From Vandiemenella viatica (lineage: Eukaryota; Arthropoda; Insecta; Orthoptera; Morabidae), in contig JARYHS010009186.1 of assembly GCA_031002005.1 (NCBI GenBank), forward strand, positions 104,936,329 through 105,000,328: a stretch of DNA of 64,000 nt. The letters run 5' to 3'. Positions 20,251 to 31,158 of the stretch are shown piece after piece (position 1 is the stretch's first letter; the number at the start of each line of letters is the position of its first letter). The notes beneath the pieces were generated by a model. The model ran no database searches, was not told the DNA's origin, and saw nothing but the letters and a program-made list of their open reading frames with translations. A program made the position numbers and the translations under genes.

Positions 20251-21670
20251 AAATCCCTAGAAATTTGGTCAGTAACTAGTTGGCTGAGACAACTTGCAAC
20301 AAAAACTGTTATGTGGAATTTGCTTACAACTTGGGGTACCAAAAGTGTGCGCAGAGTATGTACTGGACTTTCCAAAAGATAGTTCTGCTTGCAAAGTAAC
20401 AGAGTTTCAGTTGGCCGCGCGATAAGCTACTGTCGTGGTCGCATAATATAATGGAGGGAAATAAGGATACAGAATTTTTACTCGCCACAAATTCGAAAGG
20501 AAGTTTAGAATTATTGCAGGTGGAGGTCCGTACAACATAAAATACGAGAAATATGTAAGCTGCTCTTGAATTGGTGTCGCACGTTTGTTCTATCTCCTAA
20601 CAGTGGAAAGTATTTAACAGCGTATACTGACGTATAGAAGTACATTACATTACAGTCTATCTCTGATGTAGTGAGTTCATAAGGTGACCTTTTGACCTTC
20701 TTTGTTTGATATTTGCAAATCACATACCCACCTTCATGTTTTAGCAGAATATGACTCCGTTATAAGTAGTTAGTTTAAGCAGAACACTTTTCCTTTCTCT
20801 TCTACTAGCATTCACGATCATGAATGCTTTAATATTGCTATTTATTCGCATGAATACTTTAAATAATGTTCTGTCATAAGTAGAATTACTTAAGTCAGTT
20901 TTTATTCACTTATTGTATCTTACTCGGAGCAAACTATAAAATGCCTTCTCAAATTTTCAAGTTTCTTAGAAATTGTAATTCTAAAAGTCACTTATTAATT
21001 TTATTGCAGCTGAATTTTGTACATAAACAATAATGTACTAGCAAAAGCTCTCGTATTTACAAATTTAAAATCTAGAGAAATCTCATTACCCAGTTCAGAG
21101 ATGAATCGTTCTGTTGGGACATACTGAGGTAAGGAAATGATAAGAATCCGTGGAAAGATCTGTATTTAGTACGGTCGTGTAATGTATTATGTTGCGTTGG
21201 CACATCGTACAATCAAAGGACATCGCAAGATGGAAACTAACCTCTGAAGAGCTATTAACATATATACTGTTACACGTTTTCGGTGGATATAAATAGTATT
21301 ATGTTGATAAATTTTCTTCGCTTCCTGACAAGATTTTCTTTCATTTATTGGTAACAACATTTTGACCCCTACCTATGATTGCCTTCAAGGAAGTTGCGTC
21401 TTACCTAGAAGCTTCTCTTAAAAAAAATAAAAGCTTGGCTCCTAACAGTCTAAAAATGCGTAATGACTCATTCGCGAATGGTCAGTTCACTAGAAAAAAG
21501 AGACTTTCAGTGAACAGATGTTCTAACGAGAGAATAGATATACGAAAACTACTAACAGCGTTTCTTCATAAACATGAAACTAGTTCAATGATATTTTATG
21601 AGCATTTAGTTTGATGGTTTAATGCACCAATTTATATGTAAGATCTACAGAACCAATCGTTCTTCCACTG
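20251..21670. other. AT-rich stretch, no gene seen
   Basis: The 79-codon ORF at 21375-21614 has no recognisable domain and I do not call it a gene. A short perfect palindrome, AGCATTCA-CGATCA-TGAATGCT, lies near 20808-20829. Confidence 0.5.
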
Positions 21671-21678
21671 TGGAATAT

Positions 21679-21920
21679 ACCGAGGGTGGTGGGTTAGTGC
21701 TTAACGCTCTTGCCTCGCATTCGGGAGGACGTGGTTTCGAATCCCCATCCGGGCAAACAGATTTGGTTTTTCCATGGTTTCTCCAAACCACTTCAGATGA
21801 ATACCGGGCTGCTTCCTACAAAACGCCATGGCCAAATTCCTTCCCGTTCCTTGCCCCCACCCTTTCCCGCTTCTAATGACCTCGACGTCAACGACGCGTA
21901 AAACCATAACAAAAAAAAGC
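21679..21920 (+). mobile_element. SINE family A, copy 3 (full length)
   Basis: It starts TACCGAGGGTGGTGGGTTAG. The B box is GTTTCGAATCC, one base from consensus. The body has the TTTCCATGGTTT block and the 3' end reads GACGCGTAAAACC plus A-rich tail. GTGGAATA flanks it at 21671-21678 and 21921-21928. Confidence 0.87.
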
Positions 21921-21928
21921 GTGGAATA

Positions 21929-23024
21929 GAAAAATAAGTGTAAAATGTTATAAATTAACTGCGTATTATACCGTTTAAATATTCGTCAAATTTTAGCTAT
22001 AGTTACATACAACTGATATCAGTTAGTACTCGGTATAAACATAGATACTTCGATTTTCAAATGCTAATTTCTGATTAAACTCGTGGAATAGAAACGAAAG
22101 TTTATTATGATGTATTGTAAAATTTGAAAAGAATTTAACAGTATTCTGAAAATGAAAGAGCAGTGATCCCACCGTGTCAGTCTAGCTACCTTTCGTCGTA
22201 CCATTCGTTGTGTGGCAAATTATCTGTCACTGTGGTTATGCAGCTCGTCTACTGGAAAGCTTCCGAAAATAAATATCTGATGACGCGGTTTCACTCAAAT
22301 ATTCCATCAGAACTCGTACTTCCATTTGCATCTATATTGCTGACCGCGTGCGGAGGATTCAGAGAGGAGTATTTAACTGCCCACTCCGGGGCTCGTTCCC
22401 CGCAGTAAATAAACCCCGTCTCCCAAATCACCGCCCGGAATGACTTTTCGAAGACACGTTATCGGTTGGCGCTGTTTCGGTGGTGGAATGAGTGGGGACA
22501 AACATTTGCCTTGAACCTTTCGTGGGCGAGAGTTTTGTTTGTACAGACGAATAATCCTAACATCAATTGTAGGTATATGAAGCCAAATGTAAGGACCATC
22601 GATGCTGTCAAATCGTTCCGTGAAACCATTATAGACTGTAAAGTTCTCGGAATGAAGCAACACATTTTACAAAATCAGTTTGTAAGTGGGACTGAATATA
22701 CGATGTCCACAAATGTACTGTTCCCACGGTACAGAAACAGCAAAATACATTTTATTTTCAAATAGCCTATGGCTAATATAGATATATTACAATTCATCCA
22801 TTACATTAACAAAAGAGAGAGAAAAACATGGTGTTAATTTCATTGGATCCTTTACAAGAAAATGTTACAATGTCTCTCCTCTACCGATTTGATTTACCCA
22901 GCTTTTCTCTTAAACTTGTAACAGTTCTGGTCTTTTTTATTTCTTCTAGTCATTTGTTATACATTGCAAAACCTTTGTGCAACACTGTTGTTTGTGCTTT
23001 ACTCCTGTACTTCTGTTGTAAGTC
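21929..23024. other. no gene seen
   Basis: Overlapping ORFs of 77-99 codons at 22163-23061 occur on both strands without domains or consistent homology to one another. I see no supported gene. Confidence 0.5.
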
Positions 23025-23034
23025 GATTGGAAAT

Positions 23035-23322
23035 AACCGAGCGTGGCGGTGTAACGGTTAGCGTTCTCGCCTCGCATTCGGGAGGACGGCGGTTCGAATC
23101 TCCGTCCGGGCATCCAGATTTGGGTTTTCCATGGTTTCCCAAATCACTCCAGCCAAATGCCGGGATGCTTCCTTCAAAAGGCCATGGCCGAATTCCTTCC
23201 CATTCCTTGCCCCCATCCTTGCCCCCCATCCTTGCCCCCCATCCTTGCCCCCCGTCCTTTCCCGTCTCTAAAGACCTCGCTGTTGAGAGACGTAAAGCAG
23301 TTAAAAATAAAAAATAAAAAAA
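23035..23322 (+). mobile_element. SINE family A, copy 4 (full length, with internal minisatellite)
   Basis: B box GGTTCGAATCT lies near 23092. A 10-bp target-site duplication, GATTGGAAAT, lies at 23025-23034 and 23323-23332. The C-rich region before the 3' end has expanded to about four copies of a CATCCTTGCCCCC unit (about 23208-23262). The tail reads GACGTAAAGCAGTTAAAAAT, resembling a LINE 3' end in this window. ORFs across it on both strands are artefacts. Confidence 0.92.
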
Positions 23323-23514
23323 GATTGGAAATGATTTGCCTGCCATTTCTTATAATTATGTGCATCATTATTCCTTTGTATTATTCTAGACACATATTTC
23401 TGTATCAATCCACTTACCAATCTGTATACAAAAGTCATTACATCTCTAATTATTTCCTTTTCAATATTCAAATTTCCTAATCGCTACGAATAAAAAGATT
23501 TCGTTCTGCTAGGT

Positions 23515-23667
23515 TCTAAATCTTGGAAAGAAATTTTGCCATGGACGTTTGAAGAAGAATATTCGTCATTTGCTTGAAGCGGTTTTGGGAAAACATAGAA
23601 AATCGAAATTTGGATGACCGGAGTAATTATCGAATCCACGATATGCCGAAAGCCGGGCCCGAGTGTT
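23515..23667 (-). mobile_element. SINE family A, copy 5 (old, degraded)
   Basis: The minus-strand alignment is recognisable through TTTTGCCATGGACGTTTGA, CGAAATTTGGATGACCGGA and TTATCGAATCCACG. Many substitutions show that it is older than copies 1, 3 and 4. Confidence 0.65.
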
Positions 23668-23715
23668 AAACATGATAAAGACACCAATGATGTAACCTTA
23701 TATGGTTACTCACAA

Positions 23716-23965
23716 GAGCTGTCTGTTGCCTCAGTGCTTAAAGCGTCTGACTGAAAATCTAAAGGTCCCCGGTTCAAATTCCCGTGTCGGCGGGGATTTT
23801 GAAAGTTCCTTAACCTGAACTTCCCCTCCGGCGCAGCTTGCTGTGTAATTTTAAGTACGCCAGAAGGCTTCCGTAGTCTGGATTCTACATTAAAGTGTAA
23901 GTTCCCTTTACGTTGCAGCATTATCGGGGTGGATTAAGGCAGTCACGCCAGAGGTGCATGCATGG
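23716..23965 (+). mobile_element. SINE family B, copy 3
   Basis: It has a B box-like GGTTCAAATTCC near 23769. The body includes GCAGCTTGCTGTGTAATTTT and AAGTACGCCAGAAGGCTTCC and aligns with the full-length copy at 11136-11420. The ends are approximate. Confidence 0.78.
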
Positions 23966-24131
23966 GAAATCGAAACTTTTAAAACGGCTGCCGAACTACC
24001 CTTCTGGGTATCGTTGATATCTTGGCTGTCCGGGTGGAACAGCATCAGTTTATCGAAACCTAAAGTTTCAGCCATTATTCTGTGGCTTTCTTCAGAGGAC
24101 TGCTATGACTGGAATCGCTGCCGCCAATATA

Positions 24132-24446
24132 CAGGGTGGTCAGAAATTCACTGATCGCCGGATAAGGGCAGTATTGGGGACGTTACACTAACGAAATAAA
24201 TACAAACAAAAATATAGTAAAAGTCGTACCGTTTCTGAATTATACGCAGCTAAAGTTTGCCAATAACAGCGCTGCGCGGGCGAATTCAAACAGCTTTCCA
24301 CAGGCGGTATTGCCAAGCGTACTCGAGGCATAGGACCGCCAAAGAAAGCGAAAAGAAAAACTCTCTTTGGAAGCGGGGATCGAACCCGCAACCTTCGTCC
24401 CCAATACTGCCCTTAACCGGCGATCAGTGAATTTCTGACCACCCTG
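24132..24446. mobile_element. 315-bp MITE with 51-bp inverted repeats and TA duplication
   Basis: The terminal inverted repeats 24132-24182 and 24396-24446 differ at a single position and begin CAGGGTGGTCAGAAATTCAC. TA flanks both sides, as expected for Tc1/mariner-type insertion. There is no coding capacity. Next to the right repeat, on the minus strand, GGTTGCGGGTTCGATCCCCG contains a Pol III B box, so the internal part looks tRNA-derived. Confidence 0.92.
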
Positions 24447-24448
24447 TA

Positions 24449-25588
24449 TAGCTCCCGAGGAGCGCGCTAACCGTTCGTAGTGACGTCACTGAAGCTTCCG
24501 CCGACAGCATGGCCGGTACGTTGGGGGCGTGAGTCTTGCGGTTTCCTAAGCAAGCATGACCGCTGTCCGCGTTCATATTATCTGGTCTTCTCCTTCCGGG
24601 TCTCCTGGCCAATAATGTCATACGTATTGTTATTATCATTATCGCTATTGACTTTGTAACTGCCAATTCCTGACCTCAGAGTTGCATATCAACCAGATCG
24701 CACAACAGACGGTCATTAATATTAACAAATCTTACCTTGTCCGTTCAAATGCAGTTGACGTTTTAAGAGATATCGGTAATAAAATCTATCTTACTTGTTT
24801 CTGCTCAGAACTGTGTCCGTGCGAAGGATAATCTTTCTCTATCACATTCAACTTTATATCTTCTTTTGATTTCATTGAAACAATTACATTAAAGAAAATA
24901 ATATCTATCTCGTTCTGTTAGTAACACACCATTCCTTTTCTCTTTCTCGGGAGTCGGGAGGAGCGGAAGTGATGTCGCCACTTACTTGATTGCAGGCGAA
25001 TTAGAAAGACAGTGAAACCGTGTGCTCGTTTCTTGCGCAAGCTTCGCGCTGGAAACTCTTGTGTTATTCCGTTTGTGAAACGTGTATGTGTGATCAGCAA
25101 GCGAGGGAAATTGCGCCATTCACCCAGATGATTACATTAAATACCAACGTCCAGTGTTTCACGCACGAAGTCAAATGAAGGCAACAGAGGCTGACCTAAC
25201 TGCACCTTGTATTCATACTGTTGCGTTTGTTGTTATCACATTTGTTAGATCATTCTAACCTGCTTTCAACAAACAAAGACTTGGATCCATTATTGTTGCT
25301 GATACATGTAGTTTTTCTTCGACTATTCTGGTGTGATATTATGTGTGTTGTATCCACAGATCATAGAATTAATAATTCATGTATCTGAGACGAAATATTG
25401 AGATTTAGAAAGTCTGTCACGACTTCTATCTGGTGAATAGTGCTTTTAGTATCTTTGGGACGGTTTTTGTGTGTTTTGCAGAAGATAATTTTGAATACAG
25501 TTATTAGCACAAGGAATATTGCAATACTTCAAACGATGCTCTGCTGTTATGAGTTATACGACTGTGCGAAGTTCAGCGTTTATAGAGA
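24449..25588. other. no gene seen
   Basis: Mixed-composition DNA. ORFs of 60-80 codons without domains. No repeat family recognised. Confidence 0.5.
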
Positions 25589-26505
25589 ACTAGCTCGTAC
25601 CCGCGACTTCGTACGCGTGGATTAAGAATTTGTTTGCCAGAATTAAATATAGAAAGTTGTTGGTAACGAAGGATTGGTCCCAAACAATATCGAGTCGGAA
25701 TAATATGACAGGAAAGCTAACACTATATCATTGTACTGTCGAACCTGTCTCTTGAAGAGAATCAATTTCCAACATATTTCTCTCACCATTCGATAAGGTC
25801 TCAAAATTTCGTGACTACAACTGTTAATCATAGTGGAAAAAATATTCTGTGCCCTTCATATCGATTTCCTTATAAAATTCCATCACAACGATATAACCAT
25901 TTAGTCGTCAAAACATAACAAAACGACAGAGACTTACTTCCGTATTTATAAATAATATTACTGTGGTTCACACTCACACACTGACTGCGAACAACACCTG
26001 AGGGATCATTATAACGTAAAGAAGTGTACACCTACAACATTGCAAGACTACCTACGATTCGCCTCGCATTGCACCCGTAACTTTCTAATATCTACAGTTT
26101 AACATTCAATCCGAATAACCTACGGCCCAGGCCTGACTCTTACGATGGAAAACAATTTTTAAAAATCTTAGCCTCCACGGAGATTTGAACCGGAAACCAC
26201 GACGTTCGTAAGCATGCGCTTTAGCCACTGAGCTGCCAGCCCACGCCACGGAAACACGGTACGGAGACGTCCATATTCAACGTGTCTGTCTATCGCCGTA
26301 TTTCGAAGTTATGAGACAACATGTGTTATTTATACAGATAATTTTTCAGCTAAATGTAGACAGTATTTTTCTCCTTGTTTCAAAGGATAAGTGTGCAAAG
26401 TTTCATCGAGATCGGATGAAAACTGTGGATTTGTATGAAGAACAAACAAACTAACAAACAAACAAACCAACAAACAAACAAACATATTCATCTATATATA
26501 AAGTT
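25589..26505 (+). repeat. dispersed repeat family D, long copy
   Basis: The head ACTAGCTCGTACCCGCGACT recurs at 26744 and, inverted, at 6722. The 3' end (about 26390-26505) reads GCAAAGTTTCATCGAGATCG and then an (AACA)n run and a TATATA end. A similar 3' end occurs at 61679-61790. Head and tail motifs of this kind are common in insect genomes as non-autonomous retroelements, but I cannot assign a class. A tRNA-like segment is embedded at 26130-26255. Confidence 0.6.
26130..26255 (-). mobile_element. tRNA-like segment (SINE head, third type)
   Basis: The minus strand carries a B box-like GGTTCAAATCTCC (plus strand GGAGATTTGAACC near 26180). An anticodon-arm-sized segment and an A box-like GCTCAGTGGCTAAAGCGC follow near 26215-26235. 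This is laid out like a tRNA but without a clean acceptor stem, so I call it SINE-derived rather than a tRNA gene. Confidence 0.5.
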
Positions 26506-26743
26506 TCATGTTATATACATATCAGTGTTTAATTTCTGAACTTTATTCAATAAACTTATGTATGACACGAAACTTTGTAGCAACATACGAAACTCAGATT
26601 ACATCATTAATTTCGGTTTCAGTCGCAGCAATAGAATATTTATTGTTGTCGATGTAAAGTATCACTTAATTAAGTCGATAACAATCATATTACTTTGTTC
26701 TAGCCATATTCCATTCATGCTTAAACCACGTCATTTATTAGAC

Positions 26744-27117
26744 TACTAGCTGGTACCCACGACTTCGTTCGTGTTTGTAAAAAATTTCGATTGAGAGCTA
26801 CCGACATCTAACCACCATAGTGCACGATGGGAGACTCGATGCTGTTACCATACACAAACGCCAGTCATCTGCACTATGTAGTTCAGGCAGCAAAGTAAAA
26901 TTTACGGATACACATGTCTTTGGTCGAAATACGAAAATATTCTTGATCGACCACTTTCAACCACCATATCTCCCACACTCCCACAGTTACTGAAATCCGG
27001 CCAACGTTGTGCACGATAGAAAACTACATGCTACTTCCTCACACAAACACCAGTGATCTGTGCTAAGTTATTGGTGGCTGAAAAGTGAAATATAGGGAAA
27101 AACATGTCTATTTTTAT
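26744..27117 (+). repeat. dispersed repeat family D, second copy, with ~189-bp tandem pair
   Basis: The head ACTAGCTGGTACCCACGACT starts at 26744. Two related units begin GTGCACGAT at 26820 and 27009 and both run to an ACATGTCT block, giving a period near 189 bp at moderate identity. The copy is interrupted at 27122 by a DNA transposon. Confidence 0.55.
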
Positions 27118-27121
27118 ATAT

Positions 27122-28824
27122 GAGCCCCTTAAAGCCCAAGTGGTGTAAGTCCAATTTTTGTTTTTTTGGAGTTAATATTTCAGAAGTGTTCAGCAAGTTG
27201 CATTCTGTTTAAAGCACAAGTGGTGTAAATTCTAGTTCCCTTAACAACCTTATAGTTAGCAGCACTAGTTTATGCAGTCAATGCAGCCATCTGTTGGGTA
27301 AAAGCTAAAGTGGTGTATATTGGAGATACACCACTGTGCCTGTAACTGTTTGCAGTTCAACCACTTTTTGCTCATCTAGAAATGTTGTAACCAGGTAAAC
27401 TAAAAACATTTTAATAACCTAGATGTAAAAGATTTAAGTTCTGGTGTGTCATTATGAGCAGTGATGAGAGCAGTGTTAGTGAGCCAAGCATTTTGGCAGA
27501 TATTGGAGCAAGTGATGAATGTATTCCAGCAGATTCTGAATTCATCTTCGCCAAGCAGAAAAAGCTCATAATGCCATGAACGAGGGCACTCAACAGTCCA
27601 TTAATAATAGCTCTTACTATACATTTTCCTATGATTTGGAAAAGTCTCTTCCTTTCCCTAAACTATCATGTCAAGTGCCCTATTACAAATGCAATAATGT
27701 TTATAATTTGGGATGCCATGAGCTTTCCTCAAAATTAGGATTTATGTATTGTTGTAATGAGATAAATGGATCACAAAGTTCCCAAGAAATTAATGCATGT
27801 TTGGTCAAGCACATTGAAAACAGGGCTTCAGCTGCGAAAAATGTTTTAATGTATAGTGAGTGACACCTGTGCCAAGCAAAATAGAAACTGGAATGTTGCC
27901 ATGGCGATGAAACTGGTTCTCAGTGAAGATAATAACATTGAAGTTATTGACCAGAAGTTTATGAGAAGTGGTTATTCCTATTTGCCCAACAACTGTGATT
28001 TTGCCTCAATAGCAAACTACAGCAGTATTTAGCAGATATATCATCACAATGATTGGTACAGGTATACTGTCATTGCAAAATCTAGGAAGAAAAATCCTTT
28101 TTACATAACAGTGATGACTCATGGTGACTTTTTGTCTGTTGGAAATCTTTTACAACATATCACCAAAAGAAAGGTTGATACGGAAAAACATCCTTTATCA
28201 TTGCTACAAATGCAGTGGATCCAGTATCGAAAGGAAGAAACATTTTCAATTTTTTTCATAGAAACTCTTTCCAAAGAAATGCCCTTTTCAGAACTAAACT
28301 TCAAACCTGGACCTAAAAGAGGCAGACCTATTAATCTTACTAATGTATCTCAAGAATAACTGTACAGAAATCAAAGATCTGTAACAAAAGAGAAGAAAAA
28401 GGATATGCAAGACATGTTACCATTCATTCCACCCATCTGTCATCCTTACTTTTATAGTCTATCGACTCAAGATGATGCTGCAGACATTGGGCCAATAGAT
28501 GCAGAGTAAGAAGTGCATAAACAGTAGAATAAAAAATAGATGTTGCAGCAAAATACTGTATTCTTTCCCCCTTCTTTAAAGAGAATTTGTTCCCTGTTTA
28601 TATCACAAGTGGTGTAACTCCAAACAAAGCCCCCCCAAAAAAGAAAACATTTTAAAAGTTTTTAAAACTGCCAGCATAAGTTAGTATAACTCTTTAATGA
28701 TACATTGTTGAGAAAAAAACTTCAAAATATATAAAACAATTTTTTTTATTAAAACTGCAGTAAAATATTAATTTTCTCGAAACTTCATTCATGTGAGTTA
28801 CACCACTTGGGCTTTAAGGGGCTC
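27122..28824 (+). mobile_element. 1.7-kb DNA transposon with GAG...CTC ends
   Basis: The 27-bp perfect terminal inverted repeats begin GAGCCCCTTAAAGCCCAAGT. ATAT lies at both flanks (27118-27121 and 28825-28828), consistent with a 4-bp duplication, though the flanks are low complexity. Further copies of the inner motif CAAGTGGTGTA lie at about 27217, 27309 and 28606, a subterminal array like transposase-binding sites. A decayed transposase-like frame occupies the middle. GAG ends and 4-bp duplications recall the Sola superfamily, but this is a tentative guess. Confidence 0.8.
27454..28504 (+). pseudogene. decayed transposase-like gene inside the 1.7-kb transposon
   Basis: The frame opens at ATG 27454 (MSSDESSVSEPSILADIGAS) and then breaks several times. 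Recognisable pieces are SDTCAKQNRNWN (about 27864), IDQKFMRSGYSYLPNN (about 27947), NDWYRYTVIAKSRKKNPFY (about 28050), and an open stretch at 28111-28359 with THGDFLSVGNLLQHITKRK and KRGRPINLTN. The D..(G)QNRN and GHSYLPND-like blocks occur in a large group of insect transposon proteins known to me only as uncharacterised families. KRGRP may be an AT-hook. At least two frameshifts or stops disable it. Confidence 0.6.
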
Positions 28825-28828
28825 ATAT

Positions 28829-29661
28829 ATAGATAGATTTGTAGTTTACTGCTATCATTTAATGTACTTTTAAAATATGTCTGTAATTCATGTACTTACA
28901 CTAGGCAACCCTGCGATCAGTTAAGGAGATGAATACAAATTATGGTTATAAATGTTATTATAACTGTACGTGATTAAATGCTAAATTATTTAGTTTTATC
29001 TAGTGATAACTATGAGAGTTTGATATGTTGAAACCGATGCGAAAAGCTTTAAATCATATATTCCTCTGTTACAGCACTAAAGAATAGATAATTTAAGTGT
29101 TGGAAGATTCTTTTTGGTTCTTCAATATTGTCAGGAAAATTAAGAAAACATATTCAGGAATTTGGCGTTATTATTACTAAGTTACTTATGTTTTCAAATA
29201 ATGGTTCCTTTATGTGCCATATACGAGCTGAGTGGCTTTAAGTTGCTGCCTACAGACCTATTATATAAAAACGAACCATTCACTTAATCAGTATTGCACT
29301 GTCAGTGATTACCGTTGTTGTTTATTGATGAACAGATGTTATTGGTTGGTTGCAACACTAAAATATCTTTAACGATATTGTTATATTTTAATCGCGTCTA
29401 CTGAGTGATTGTGATAACCAACTTCCTTAGAAATAGAGTCCCTATTTGTTGCTTAATTCATCACTGGGAGTTTACAGTTGACAGTCTTTCTGCCTCTGGT
29501 GAGCGATTCTTATCCCACTGCGGCTGAAGTTCAAACGAGAATACGTAAACATAGCTAAGAAGGAAATTCACAAAGTTGGAAGTTACGTTAATGGTGAGTT
29601 CTAGAGCTTACTGTACAAGACCAATCAAGACTCGGTCCTTCTTGTTTGTTTTTGCGTAGTG
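28829..29661. other. AT-rich stretch, no gene seen
   Basis: No ORF, repeat end or RNA-like fold that I can support. Confidence 0.55.
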
Positions 29662-29785
29662 CATCACGCCTCGTCTACGTCGTGGTCATTAGAGGTGGAT
29701 TAGGTTTGTAGACAAGGAGCGGGAGGAAATTCGGACAGATTTTTTCAATGGGATCTTCTAGGCATTTGCCAGTATTGAAAACCTT
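29662..29785 (-). mobile_element. SINE family A, copy 6 (3' part, degraded)
   Basis: ACGCCTCGTCTACGTCGTGG and GTCATTAGAGGTGGATTAGG match the 3' half of family A on the minus strand, followed by a diverged ATGGGATCTTCTAGGCATTT. The tRNA-like head is missing or unrecognisable. Confidence 0.65.
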
Positions 29786-30540
29786 TCAAATCCTACATGC
29801 ATATCACATCTTGTAACGTAACGGTGACTTTTCACCATCTGTTTACCTATCATTTAATCAATTAGTTTCATGTATACCAGCAAAATAATTTCGTTTATGG
29901 AGATTTGTGGAAGATTAAATTGTAAAATTCTCAGACTTTTCTTAAAATATGTTGTAAAATAGTTTTAGTGACTCTATGAGAATCCATAACCCTTAAGCAT
30001 TGAAGTGAAACATCTTTGGGCGCTAAAGGGAAAAATCGATTGTAAGATGGTTATCAAATAATTTGTGTCCAAGATGTTATTTCTGTATAAGATCTTATCT
30101 GATAGAAAAGCTTTAAACACAATATACAGACTAAGACTAGATGCAATATTGTATAATCTAGCAAAATATGCTTTATTTCCCTTAGTTTACGCTAGAACAA
30201 CATGGGCAAAGTTTCTCTTTTTGATTCAAATGCAATAAAGATAGTATCAATCATCCACTCGAGTGTGAAAGAAATATAAAAAATTAACAGAAAAAAATAC
30301 ACTGGAAAAACACAGAAGTATACAGAGAAGTGTCACTTCTTGACACACATGCATCAGTTTTTTTTTAGTATTGTATACTTTTATTAAATGTATTATCCAA
30401 TAAGCTAGTGCTGAAGGTTATATTTCAGCTCAATATCAATCATTAACATTTTACTGTGTTTAAAATCATGGTGACGTCTTTAAAATTATCTGTTTTATTA
30501 TTTAGAATCATTTTCAAATAATTTTGAGATAAATTAATAA
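29786..30540. other. AT-rich stretch, no gene seen
   Basis: No supported feature. It ends at the (TACATC) repeat that marks the tail of the next LINE. Confidence 0.55.
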
Positions 30541-30609
30541 CATCTACATCTACATATATACTCTGCAATTCACAAAATTGTGGGTGGCAGAGGGTGCTCA
30601 GCACCAAAG

Positions 30610-31158
30610 CTAATCTCTTTGCTGTGCATTCCAATCCCTAATGGTACGAGGGAAAAAAGAATTCATATAAGAATCAGTCCGGCACCTTATTTCTCTAATT
30701 TTATCTTTCCTGTACTTCCGACTCAAATAGGTTGGTGGAAGAAGTATTTCACTACACTCATGAGTGAAAGTTGGAGTACGCATGTTTTCCAATAAGTTTA
30801 AACGAAACGTGTGTCGTCTATCTACCAGAGACTCCCAACCTAATCTACTAATCAGTTCTGTGACGCTTTCATAAGGACTGTAGCAAGCGGTCACGAATCG
30901 AGCGGCTCTTCTCTGTACTTTCTCTATACTTTCGATCAATCCCTTACGAAACGGGTCCCAAATGGCACAACAATAATCCAAATGTGGACGCACAAGAGAT
31001 TTGTACGCTATCTCCTTTGTTTGTTCATTACAATTTTTCAAGATTCTACCTATGAATCGCAGCCTAGAATTTGCTCTACCTACTAAAGAATTAATGTGTA
31101 TGTCCCATTTCATGTTCCTTTGTACTGTTACTCCCAAATATTTAATAGAATCGACCAT
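30610..31158 (-). pseudogene. CR1-like LINE ORF2, C-terminal segment after frameshift
   Basis: This frame continues the RT thumb and C-terminus. It starts with SIKYLGVTVQRNMKWD, then IAYKSLVRPHLDYCCAIWDP, IEKVQRRAARFV and FPRTIRDWNAQ. These blocks are the standard order downstream of FADD in CR1/L2-type ORF2 proteins. The shift relative to the main ORF lies around 31150-31165 and fits loss of a single base. It encodes no separate product. Confidence 0.9.

Noticed and set aside
22163..22765. Cluster of 68-99 codon ORFs
   Set aside because: Different frames and strands overlap, with no domain, splice logic or homology that I recognise.
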